Source of the DNA: Solen grandis
Taxonomy: Eukaryota > Mollusca > Bivalvia > Adapedonta > Solenidae
NCBI GenBank assembly: GCA_021229015.1
Contig: CM037788.1
Location: 52,903,360-52,967,359, forward strand
Direction: 5' to 3'
Length of the DNA stretch: 64,000 bases
Each line of letters begins with the position of its first letter. Position 1 is the stretch's first letter. The notes beneath the pieces are model-generated. The model searched no databases, was not told where the DNA came from, and saw nothing but the letters and a program-made list of their open reading frames with translations. The translations under genes were made by a program, and so were the position numbers. Shown in pieces: positions 37,343 to 48,707 of the stretch.

Positions 37343-38240
37343 ACACACACTCGACCATAGTTCAAGTATGTTCCCGGAATATTGCAGTGGTAAACACACT
37401 CGACCATAGTTCAAGTATGTCCCGGAATATTGCAGTGGTAAACACACTCGACCATAGTTCAAGTATGTCCCGGAATATTGCAGTGGTAAACACACTCGAC
37501 CATAGTTCAAGTATGTCCCGGAATATTGCAGAGGTAAACACACCCGACCATAGTTCAAGTATGTCCCGGAATATTGCAGTGGTAAACACACCCGACCATA
37601 GTTCAAGTATGTCCCGGAATATTGCAGTGGTAAACACACTCGACCATAGTTTAAGTATGTCCCGGAATATTGCAGTGGCAAACACACTCGACCATAGTTC
37701 AAGTATGTCCCGGAATATTGCAGTGGTAAACACACTCGACCATAGTTCAAGTATGTCCCGAAATATTGCAGTGGTAAACACACTCGCTCATAGTTCAAGT
37801 TTGTCCCGAAATATTGCAGTGGTAAACACACTCGACCATATTTCAAGTATGTCCCGGAATATTGCAGTGGTAAACACACTCGACCATAGTTCAAGTATGT
37901 CCCGAAATATTGCAGTGGTAAACACACCCGACCATAGTTCAAGTATGTCCCGAAATATTGCAGTGGTAAACACACTCGACCATAGTTCAAGTATGTCCCG
38001 AAATATTGCAGTGGTAAACACACTCGACCATAGTTCAAGTATGTCCCGAAATATTGCACTGGTTAACACACTCGACCATAGTTCAAGTATGTCCCGAAAT
38101 ATTGCAGTGGTAACACCTCGACCATAGTTCAAGTATGTCCCGAAATATTGCACTGGTTAACACACTCGACCATAGTTCAAGTATGTCCCGAAATATTGCA
38201 GTGGTTAACACACTCGACCATAGTTCAAGTATGTCTCGTA
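37343..38240 (+). repeat. 48-bp minisatellite, about 18 copies
   Basis: The unit acactcgaccatagttcaag plus tatgtcccggaatattgcagtggtaaac is repeated with rare substitutions (ggaat/gaaat). Because 48 is divisible by 3, ORFs of 121-279 aa appear on both strands, an artefact. More diverged units continue to about 38340. Confidence 0.95.
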
Positions 38241-39287
38241 GATCAAGTAAGTGTCCGGGATAATGTAGTGGTGGTAATCACATTCGATTGCAAATCAAGT
38301 ATTATGTGTCAGAGATATTGCAGTGGTAGATTGACTCAGTCATCAAACACAAAGAGCCTTGGTGGTCGAGCTGGTAAAGTCTCTCAGCCCTGGCCATAGT
38401 GGTTTCTTTTTTACGTTCAGGTTTTCTGGGTTTTTAGATTGACTAGACAAAGAATGTCGAACTCTCCTACTTGCATGTTAGGGTTTTGCATGCAACTCAT
38501 GCAACTCACCATAGTCGTATATCTTAGTAACCATCTATGCTCTTTCACTTAAAGCTTCACTAAGGTCATTTAACAAACGTGTTCAAATATAATGTAAATT
38601 ATGGCCCCTTTTTTACCCAAGTATTTCAGTCTTTGTTGTTTAATATCTTAATGTGCACATTCTTTGCCCATATCGATTTTCTGAAGTCGCGTGCGGCCAA
38701 CGAAACCGAAATCATATACGAATCTATGGTAAGTTCCCGTGGATATAAAAGAACAAGAAAACCCTAACCGACAAAACCATGGGTTAATTCTGCATGTACA
38801 CGAGGCAATCGTGCATCTCGACGTTTTCTTATGCCGCGCTTAGTCATATCGGACCAGTTACCTACCTGTCTCCACCCCCCCCCTCCCCCCCCCCCCCCCT
38901 CTCTATCTATTTATCTCTCTCTTAATTATAATAAACTAAAACAATACTCTAATCATGCATCCGTCCCTTTCTTTCTATTAAACTCAATTTAGTTAAAATC
39001 TGTAGATTTACTAAAGGTATTTGATAAGAAATTGTTTTATAAGATTCCCCCAATGTCCGGTACCCATGTGACAGGTGGGCGCGCTCTCGATAACTCTCGA
39101 GTCACCCGATAAAGCGCGTTATTTCGGAAAGCTACAAATCTCTGTTTTTGCTATTAGGCATACATCTTATTAACGAGTTTTTGACTTGAAACTTCATATA
39201 GGTCTCCTGTGGCATGGGAGGAAGTAAAATAACTTTTGTATAAATTTTATGCGAACCATGGCCGTATTTGGACAAACACAACTTTAA

Positions 39288-39475
39288 ACTACAAAGCGGC
39301 GGAATAGTCGAGCGCGCTGCCGTATGGTCATATCTTGAGGAAGCCATCCATCTGTCTCACGGTAGGTCGTTGATTCTTTTCGGATGCCTCTGGCACTCGG
39401 GATCATTAGTTGGACGTCACTATATGACTGAAAATCTGTCGCAGACACGGTTAACTCCAGGACAACAGTAACAAC
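39288..39475 (+). repeat. SINE family B, diverged
   Basis: Contains ttgaggaagccatccatct, cacggtaggtcgttgattct, ggacgtcactatatgactga and a tail aggacaacagtaacaac. Confidence 0.65.
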
Positions 39476-40103
39476 AGAGATAATGAGACGCGACACAGTC
39501 TCCAGTCGTACCAGCTCAGGCTTGTCACGTGATCAAATCTCATTAATTGCAAATGAAATTGCTGTCTGCACGAAATCAAATTTCAGAGTTTACATTGCAA
39601 TGATAGCTATCATTGCCAGTCTGTCATTGTAATGCAGGTCATTTGAGACCTGAGCCACACGTGCTGCCACCACATGTGATATCAGCAAAATAAACCACTG
39701 GTTGACATACATCGTTCACCTGTCGACCATTGCTTCTAAGACCATGAGAATTATAGTTTTCGAGGATTTAATATTCATGTATTGACATGAATGAAATCAC
39801 AGGAAATTAGGTCTGTACTGTGTAGTGGATACCTATCTTTTGTTCATTATTATCTTTTTAATAATGATTTTTTTCTCAGGGTCTTTTAGGGATGAAAAAA
39901 ACACTGAGAGGCTCTTTTGTTACATTCGGATGAAAATATAATACATTGTACATTTAGCTGGAGACACTGAGAAAAAAAGAGAGTTTTTTTGTGTAAAAAA
40001 CTTAACTATTCATAACACACACAATAAAATATTGGACATAATATCCTATCTCTGTCTACTTCGTCTGGAATACAAGTTTTATAATGTATAATAATTAGTT
40101 CCC

Positions 40104-40400
40104 TACCGGTGTAAACACCGGAGAGGATTATAGTTTTACGCTCCGTCTGTCTCTGTCTGTCCGTCTGTCGGTCCGTCTTTTGGTCAGTCTGTCCTGAAAT
40201 CTGTATCCTGCGATAACTTAAAACCGTTTTAAGATAATATTATGAAACTTGGTATAAGAATAGATGGCAGCATGTAGATTCTGCACGTCACTTTGTTGAT
40301 GTTGTTTCTCGGACCAAAATTCTGGTCGCTATGGTCATGGAAAAATTATGCACCTCACCGGTAGGGGACTCCTGTGTTGCATGCAACACCAGTTACTTGT
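40104..40400. repeat. Interspersed element with CCGGTAGGG inverted ends
   Basis: TCCCTACCGGTG at 40103-40114 is mirrored by CACCGGTAGGGGA near 40358-40370. Inside are CT/GT-rich tracts (ctgtccgtctgtcggtcc) and gataatattatgaaacttgg. A second hairpin, GTGTTGCATGCAACAC, follows the right end. Confidence 0.55.
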
Positions 40401-40600
40401 TTTACCCGACGTTTCCCGGGTTTGCAAGTATTGTTTTATAAAAGAATCCAGGTGCCAACGGGGCTTCGGATCGACATTCTCGTAAGCTGCCGTTGGTTTT
40501 GTTGCCCTCTGATATAGATATGAGATGTCCCAACCTCGAGAAATGATGTGCGATGTTACAAAAAAAAAACTGTTCTATATTTGAATTAATTTATTAGGTT

Positions 40601-40700
40601 NNNNNNNNNNNNNNNNNNNNNNNNNNNNNNNNNNNNNNNNNNNNNNNNNNNNNNNNNNNNNNNNNNNNNNNNNNNNNNNNNNNNNNNNNNNNNNNNNNNN
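40601..40700. other. Assembly gap (100 N)
   Basis: Exactly 100 unknown bases, the usual placeholder for a scaffold join of unknown size. Confidence 0.99.
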
Positions 40701-40784
40701 ACATATTCAGCTGAAGATTCATGAAGAACTGTATAGTAGTGATAATCATGGAAAATGAATCACAATATCTCGGACCTCAAAATA

Positions 40785-40960
40785 TATCGTGCGGAACGAT
40801 TCACACGGAAGGAACGATGCGATAAACGAAACACGTTACACGATACACGAAACACGATACACGAAACACGTTACACGATACACGAAACACGTTAGAACAC
40901 GAAACCACCACCTACACGAATACACGGAAACGGAACGCACGATACACGAAAAATATGCCA
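40785..40960 (+). repeat. Degenerate ACACGAA/ACGATAC low-complexity tract
   Basis: Words such as acgaaacacgttacacgat and acgatacacgaa recur about ten times next to the gap; this repetitiveness may explain the gap. Confidence 0.7.
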
Positions 40961-40977
40961 ACATGAACGCAAGCCCC

Positions 40978-41560
40978 ACTGTAGAACCATTGCCTTTTTA
41001 AATTTTGAAAAACGGACACCGGAAGGCACAACTAGAGCCTAACATACACATTCTGTAAAATTTTGGTGAAAATCGGCCCAGAAAAAATGGCTGTAGACAG
41101 CGTACAAATATTTTAAGACGACGTCAAGTTTGACGTCAAAACACGTCATAGACAAATGAAAATGATTGAAATAAAAAATGTTTTATCTGAAGCATATGCT
41201 ATTAAATTTTAAATTACTTTTCACCTCATGACGTCATATGACGTCATACGACATTCATCTTCTGAGAATATAAAGGAAACCTAATGACTTATATCCTGTC
41301 CAAATATTATATTTCTAGCTCTGGAAGCGATTTTATACGCATTTGAAATTTGACGTCAATGGTTCGAATCTTTGACTCGCCATAGAACCATTGCCTTTTT
41401 AAATTTTGAAAAACGGACACCGGAAGGCACAACAAGAGCCTAACATACACATTCTGTGAAATTTTGGTGAAAATCGGCCCAGAAATAATGGCCGTAGACC
41501 GCGTACAAACTTTTTCACCTGACGTCAAATATGACGTTATATGACGTCATATGAATATGA
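40978..41560 (+). repeat. ~165-bp direct repeat, 401 bp apart, with TGACGTCA clusters
   Basis: tagaaccattgccttttta through gcccagaaataatggc occurs at 40982 and 41383 with few differences. Between and after the copies, TGACGTC or TGACGTCA words occur many times (about 41131, 41227, 41237, 41351, 41520, 41541). Confidence 0.8.
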
Positions 41561-41709
41561 AATTCATTGTATTCGAAAGCTCATGGTTTGAAATATATGC
41601 CATAAAATATTCATTGTTCTGGGCCATTGGCAACACATCGAAATTAACACAAATACAAGAGGAAGAAAAAAAGAAGAATAAGAATAATAAAAAACATAAC
41701 AAACCCAAT

Positions 41710-41742
41710 AGGACTTTCTGCCGAAAGGGCAGAAAGTCCTAA
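41710..41742. repeat. Perfect 12-bp-stem hairpin GGACTTTCTGCC
   Basis: GGACTTTCTGCC, loop GAAAG, GGCAGAAAGTCC, then TAATAAG. It follows a TTCTT/AATAA-rich stretch and looks like a repeat-element terminus. Confidence 0.8.
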
Positions 41743-41764
41743 TAAGAAGAAGTCCTAATTACGG

Positions 41765-42555
41765 CAGACAAATCAAATTTTGGGGATAATTTATGTATTT
41801 TGACCTTTGAATGACCTTGAACTTAACTTTGAAAGGTCAATCAAATTTGTAAGTTTTGCATATATTCAAAATAAAGTAATTTCTTTCAAACACTTAAGAT
41901 TGACCTTTATGTATGGTATTTATCAATGAAACATCCAATGAACATTGATAAATCAATTGAATGGCGGCCATCTTGGATAATGTGTATGTGTGTTAACTAC
42001 CAATTGTTATACATAATCTAAACACAGATATCATACAAAACAGTTTTAAATGAAAGAATACACACGTAACAATATTTCTATCATTATAAGCAATCCATTT
42101 GAACATAAAAAATTCATAAAATGCGAAAAAGAAGGTAGGAGATATCAAATTTTGGGGCATTTTTGTACTTTGACCCTGAAGTGACCTTGACCTTGACTTT
42201 GTCATTGTTGTGTATGAATTTGATGTACATTATGGAAGGAGTAATAGTAATACAAATACTTTGAACTATATCTGTAAATAAATCCTTAACAAGCAGATAA
42301 AATATTTTCACTGGACTTGGGATTTATGGCGACCATCTTGGATTTCCGAGTCCGCACCAGGTGTTGGCAATTTATGCCGGCATTCTATATAGTACAGACA
42401 TTGGCGAACATTTTGGTATATAACATTGCTTGTTCTACCTTTATGACCTACCCAACTCCCAAAATCTGATTGTCACCCTACTATCAGGCTAAGTTTGGCC
42501 GACCGATCGACATGTGCAAAGCAATATGCCCCCTCTTCTTTGAAGGGGGGTAAAT
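41765..42555 (+). repeat. Two-unit interspersed repeat with terminal hairpin
   Basis: aattttgggg...gaccttgaacttaactttg (41777) and aattttgggg...gaccttgaccttgactttg (42150) are ~370 bp apart, each followed by a gg(c)ga/ggcca-tcttggat block. It closes at CCCCCTCTTCTTTGAAGGGGGG, a hairpin, near 42529-42551. Confidence 0.6.
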
Positions 42556-43183
42556 TTTATAACAGAGGTATCATCTCAAGCTGCCTTCAGTCAATAAAAA
42601 ATCAGATCACTTTAGTTCTCCTCTGTTATACAAATTTCCATTGAAGATGACAGTCATTACCTCTTGAGTTCGTTGTAGACTTATTTATTTATATTACCAT
42701 TAAACTTTATTTTTCTTATTTATGTAACGTGTACCGAACAAATGAACTATAAAACAAATACTTACATATATGAAATCTTTCTCTGGGCTTCTTAGCCTAT
42801 TGATTACTTGCATAAACACATGGAACAATAGTTTATCTAATTTTGAAATGATTAGAAAATGATTTATTTGGCTCCCTGCCTTTAAAAACAATTACTAAAT
42901 AATTAAATATAAGAATCAACCAATGATCATAAAACCCAGACTATCAAATTCTGAGCAAGAGTCAAAAACTATCTCTCCTTATGTTAAACCTTTTATTTCC
43001 AAACCATAAACTTCGGTTTCAAACACTCTAAACCCTGGACTTCAAAAACCTGGTTTTCAGTACCTTCGGTACTATGAAACAATTCTAATCACCTCCAAAC
43101 CTATACAAGAATGGATGACTCGAAAACCATATACAAATGAACCTTGAAGTCAGTTTAGAACCATTAATCATATATAAAAGGAT

Positions 43184-43392
43184 GTGGCGACCCAGGACTA
43201 GTTCTGGGGTTTCTCCTGCATTGCAATAATATATTTATATATAATTCCCTTTTTCCGATCTGTACCATTCAACGATCAGGAGCAGACTGACTGAGAAAGA
43301 GAAAATTCTCGCCTTTTATAGTGCTCAGGTAAGGTGGCGCCCTCTGTGTCACCATAGCAATATGCAAGCACCTACATATGTTCAATAGGAAG
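43184..43392 (-). repeat. TATA-bearing LTR or promoter-like segment
   Basis: The minus strand has GCACTATAAAAGGCGAGAA, a strong TATA box, about 30 bp before TCAGTCAGTCTGCTCC, and ends GGGTCGCCACA. No gene follows on that strand nearby. A short solo LTR fits, without a clear target duplication. Confidence 0.32.
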
Positions 43393-45666
43393 CGTATTTG
43401 TTTAATAAGCGTCTGGTGATATGATCAAATTACATCAACGAAATGCGAAGGAAATCATAGGATTACAAAGTGATTAATGTTTGGAATTAATAACTTGGAA
43501 TGGATTTAACTCTAGAATAGGTAAGTAAATAAAACCATTGATTTAAATACCTCTTTTTGGAGATCTTATACGGATTTCTGTTATTTGAATTAACGGCGGC
43601 AAAAGGCGATATATATATCAAAGGGGAATAACTATTGTCATATTTGTAAACTACATCTTCGTTACATTTATATTTTCAATTTATGATATCAAACATGGTA
43701 GTTACTAATAAAATGTGGATGTAATCCTTAGCATTCATAAGATTCCAACCTCTACTTTTTATCTACTTTTTACATCTGTTATGTTCTGTATTTATGACAA
43801 AATAATCAGATTTCATTATGTTCCTCCCAACAGATTTCTGACCAATGATATCAAAATACATGATTCTGAGCAAATGTTTACATTGTTTCTTTTATAAGAG
43901 GAAACACCCAGCATATGACTGTATTTTCCCCTTTTTAAATGGAGAAATATATTAATGCAAAATGATTAAAAAATATTTCTGTTTGTCTGTAATTGAAATA
44001 AGTAATTACAAATTCTTGTACTTAAAAATGTGACTTTGTAAACAGCAGTGAGTCAAGATCAATGAAAATATACAAATGTAAATGTAAATTTATTGTTACA
44101 AAATTTAAAAGTAATTTATATTATTATCAAAATAAAACATTGGGCTATAGCAATCATGTTTTGGTCAAAAAAAAAGAAAGAAAAAAAAAGTAAAAACAAA
44201 AGAAATTAAGTAAAGAAAACATATCCTATTTGCCATTTATAAAATGGGAACTCAGTAGATCTGATGACAATGAAAAGACAAAATTAAAAACAGTTTACTG
44301 TATTCAGTATCTAACAACAATAGTGACAACATATATGAAAGAAAAGAAGTGATAGAGACAAAACATGTTTATAATTTTGAGTATTTTATCAAAATTATAT
44401 TTTTACAAATAATTTTAAACTATTTTTATAAATAGGCTTGAACATTTCAAATATTTGTCTATAAATATGATAAAAATTCATATTTGGTCAACCCTGTCTT
44501 AAGTAGTCAGTAACACAAAGGGAGAAGGAAAAGTGATCACTTAGCACAGGTGACTGCTAAATGGAGGTCAATCCCCAAGTTCTCAAATTCCTTAAGTCTG
44601 ATCTCGGGCATAAATTTAAAAATCCTTATTGAACATAATACCAAAACTTTAAGTTTGAGTATGAAAATATTTTTTAATTATGTTAGGTATTTATTATTTA
44701 GAATATTGGGCCTGATATGTAATTAATGTATGTCAGCATGGGAATATTAATGCTGACCCATAATAAATAGGGTTGGCTGCATAATACAGATGACTGCTAA
44801 TACAGATTAAACTAGGCTTAACTTAATTTACAAGAGCTAGCTACAAAAAGCTTTATGAATTATGGAAATCTAATTGGCACTGATGGTTGCATTCTGGTGT
44901 ATTAGATGTGAACTTCACAAAATTGCATAATTGGCACCACAGCATGACAGCTGTTAACATTCATGATTCATAAGAAAACCAGCATTTTCTCAGTTACAGC
45001 TACAGAGAGGAGATAGAAAGAAGGGTGGACAATGGACAGAAAAAACTAAAAGATTAAACATGGACAGCACCCTTATTTATACCCCCTCAGCCTCCGACAA
45101 TAGGTGAAAATGTTTGAGAAGAAGACACCACCGGTAACCTGATGACAACTTGAAAACTGGTCAAAACTTAGCTGCCAACATGATTTTCCTGAAATGTATA
45201 TAGTTTTTATACAATTATCTTGCTGAAGATGCACTCAAACCTACATACTAGTTAATCAGTTATTTTCATTATTGTAGCACCCCATGTGATGCATATTTTC
45301 ATATTAAAACTGCTTGTTATAAGAAATTTGCGAAAAGGGTAACAACTTTATAGCCTAATATTTAATGCACTGATGAACAATAGGATTTCACAACCTTCTT
45401 TTATGAAATAATAAATTCCTGTTAATACATCCTATTTATTAATTGCAACTTTCCTTTCTATCTAAAAATCTCAATAATTTGACTGGTATCATTCACACAC
45501 AAAACATGGTCACAAATATAAGTATAAATCAATAAGCATTCATGATTAACTAGCTGCTGTAACTGAAGCTAATGAATACCTCTGGGATAATGAACTTCAT
45601 GTTACGGAAAGCAGGATTGAAGGGGAAAATGTGCATGATTCCTATACAGTCTCCCCCCCGTTTGAG

Positions 45667-45802
45667 AAGCTGGGGTATAATTGAAGCTGGAGTATGATTA
45701 AAGCTGGGGTATAATTGAAGCTGGGGTATAATTGAAGCTGGGGTATAATTAAAGCTGGGGTATAAATGAAGCTGGGGTATAATTGAAGCTGGGGTATAAT
45801 TA
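45667..45802 (+). repeat. 17-bp minisatellite, 8 copies
   Basis: AAGCTGGGGTATAATTG tandem with minor variants (agtatgatt, ataaatg). Confidence 0.93.
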
Positions 45803-45940
45803 ACATTTACATTAACTTAAGTATTAATCATAATTACAAACCAGTGCAACTTGGATGCAGTCACCTTTACATACATTGCACTGTCAGTAAACCCTGCCAC
45901 AAGTATCTCAATCATATCATAGATGAGAAAACATTACATG

Positions 45941-46150
45941 GACCTCTGGGGCTGAGTGGTTGCTGATTTCCTGTCACTTAGCCCCTCACATCCTTGTAGG
46001 GTCTTCTAGGATTCTTCATGAGAGGAAGCCTAGTTTCCAGCTGGCTTCTGATAGAACATTGGTTCTACACTGCTGTTTCTGTGCACATAGGGTTTTCCTC
46101 CACCTGTATTTAGCAGGATAACACTATATGACTGAAACACGACACTATAA
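45941..46150 (+). repeat. SINE family B, diverged
   Basis: Head remnant ggggctgagtggttgctg, body gagaggaagcctagtttcc, gttttcctccacctgtat and cactatatgactgaaacac. Confidence 0.65.
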
Positions 46151-46552
46151 AAATGTAGTGTATATACCACTGAAGCTAAATAATAGCTCGCAATTCTGCT
46201 TTGTCACATTAACTAAAGCCCACATAATGTTACAACAGAACATGACATAGTGAAAAAAGGAACAGGAAGATCTGTATGATACAATAATCCAGAAAAGTAA
46301 ATAATGCAGATTTGTTATTTGTTCTTATTGCAGCTAAGACAATTAAACATTCAGAGTTAATTTACTGAAGTACCATTAGAACCAAGTGTAAATACTTCTA
46401 TCTCTTGTGAAATAACACAAATCAAATTGAAGAAACAGGACCCTTAAAAAAAAACGGGACTCTAAAATTTACCTTCTTTTAGATAGTTGGCTGTCAGCTG
46501 AAAAAACAACATAACAAAAGCACCGCATGTGAATACCAATGCTCGTCTTTTT

Positions 46553-46860
46553 TAAAACAAGAGTGCCAGTGCCGCCACAAAATATAGGTCAAATAGCAGT
46601 ATCAATATGTATCCATTTTTCTTCCTGAGTATAACTCTTGCAAAAATCACTGAACCGGAAAATCACCGCTTTATGCACATCTACCCATTATAGTAATGAC
46701 ATTGACCAATTTTAATTCCTAGTTTAAAAAAAAAAAATTACCACTCCAATAATGCATCCACAAGATGCCTTAAAATATATGGAAAATGCTACTTAATTGG
46801 GAGTTATATTTTTAAGCCTAGAGAGACTCGGGACTCGTGCAGGGAAAATTATAAACTTAA
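46553..46860 (+). repeat. AACAAGAGTGCC-type interspersed repeat
   Basis: Starts aaaacaagagtgccagtgcc and includes ttcctgagtataactcttgc and aaaatcactgaaccgg. It shares the AACAAGAG opening with the elements at 48137, 51553 and 53054. Confidence 0.5.
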
Positions 46861-47424
46861 GTAATAACTGCCTCTCTCTATATAAATAATATTAATATTA
46901 AGAGAGATTATTATTAATTTTTTTTTTATATTTAATGTAAAGGTCCTGTTCATAGACATGTTATTAGGTCAAAACGGTAGAAAAGAGAAATAGAGGGGGG
47001 CAGTATGGTTATTATAAGCCGCCCATTAAAACATTTTGTTTTAATCTTTTCTTGTTAAGATTGAGACTGAATAACTGCATAGAGGAAATCAACTGTATTC
47101 AATGACATCGTGTATATTTTATGAAAAGTGTTCATATAATGCGATCAGATACTTGAAGGATCATGATTATTTGAATATAACAAAAGGGTCTATATTATGA
47201 AAAGCAGTTTAAAACTGCAACCACATTTTTGATGATCATGTTTTTCACATCTAACAATTTGACATATCTTAAGAAAAAAAAATGCAAGCTTGCGACAATA
47301 TAATTAAACAGTGGAAGTCAACTGTAGTCACTGACATGTCTAATCTGTAACTTATGTTCATTTATTGCGAGCATAAAGGTCAATGCATGACAATTGTAAA
47401 CAACAAGCGGCAACCCTTATGAAA

Positions 47425-47830
47425 ATGGAAAGTTTGCAGCAACTTTGCCGCAACTTTGCTGCAAATTAGCAGCAAACTTATTTATTTGCAGTAAGGTTTG
47501 CAAGAAGTTTGCATGACATTGCGGCTAGTGGTGAAGTTTCTGTGACTTTGCTGCAAATTCACAGAAAGTTTGCAGCTAGTCGCAAACTTCGCAGAAAGTT
47601 TGCAATAAACTTTAATGAAACAATTCATGTCGCTAGAAGTTTGCAAGAAACTTAAATGAAAAAAAATTAGGTTGCAGAAGTTAGCAGGAAACTTTTATTA
47701 CAAAATTCATGTTGCAGGAACTTTGCAGGAAACTTAGGTAGACAAAAAAAAGTCAGGTCACTGAAAACCTTTATTAAAAAGTTCATACTGAAGGCATTTT
47801 GCAGGAAATTTTTGACAAAAAAAGGTATTC
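47425..47830. repeat. Degenerate GCAAACTT / AAGTTTGC motif cluster
   Basis: About 400 bp packed with variants of AAGTTTGCA on both strands, the later part also having a ~60-bp period with ttcatgt(t/c)g between motifs. It lies roughly 0.9 kb beyond the C-terminal end of the TNP2 relic. CACTA transposons carry subterminal arrays of short transposase-binding motifs, so this may be one end of that element. No matching array was seen on the other side. Confidence 0.45.
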
Positions 47831-48136
47831 ACAAAAACCATATTTTCTTAAATGTATAACAATAGTTATTGGCTTGGTTGAAAAATACTTTGTGTCAAAA
47901 GGTTACAATATATGATTTTTAAGAATATCTTATAACTTAGGTACAGTGCCAAAGTGGACATGATTTGTGACATATTCCAATGCATGATGGTTATCTATCA
48001 AGAAAATGTAAACTTGAACTTGAAATAAATATGGCAAAGATAATATATTATACTGTATACTGATAAGATTTTCTTGAATTTGTTAAGATCAAAACAATAT
48101 TATGGCATTTAATTGTACAGAACCTGTTCTTAAAAA

Positions 48137-48475
48137 AGAACAAGAGCTCCGCGAGGCGAAGCATAATACGCCCGTAATATATGTGCTGTCCTAAAATGCA
48201 GCAAGTTTGAAGAGAATCGAATCAAAACTGCTTGAATAGGAGTCCAGACACTGTTAATTTCACATATTTTCAACAAATCAAGGGTCATAATCCAGGAGTG
48301 CTTGGGGTGATTTGGCTGGAAATCGAACTTGTCCGAGATACACATTGTCAGCAAGTTTGAAGAGAATCGGATCAAAACTTTTTGAATAGGAGTCCGGACA
48401 TTTCAGTGGATGCTGCCCGCCATGGGTGAAAACATAATACGTCCGTACAAAATTTGTAAGGGCCTATAAAAAAAG
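48137..48475 (+). repeat. AACAAGAGCTCC-type interspersed repeat
   Basis: Starts aacaagagctccgcgaggcg. A ~50-bp unit (cagcaagtttgaagagaatc) occurs at 48199 and 48352. The 81-aa ORF on the minus strand is a product of this repeat. Confidence 0.65.
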
Positions 48476-48707
48476 AAAACGGATTTCCTCCCAAAACTTA
48501 TATAAAGGATATTTTTCACGGATATATATGAAAAATAATCTTACTGAGAATGAGAAGTAAAACAATTTTAACATTTTCACTCATGCATGAAAACATTAAA
48601 ATTGTGTCACTTTAAAAACAAATTTCTTTTTATTTTACCAATTAAATGATCAGTGAATAATAAGATAGAACGCAGTCTTTCATCAGTAAGCATAATTTAC
48701 TTTATTA

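Larger units (their letters stand above)
42556..46552. other. AT-rich stretch without recognisable genes
   Basis: Contains only the LTR-like segment, the 17-bp minisatellite and a SINE B copy, listed separately. No ORF with a domain. Confidence 0.5.

Noticed and set aside
37220..38153. ORFs of 121-279 aa on both strands
   Set aside because: Products of a 48-bp tandem repeat whose length is a multiple of 3.
37343..38240. CRISPR-like regular repeat
   Set aside because: Units are contiguous with no variable spacers and the DNA is eukaryotic; it is a minisatellite.
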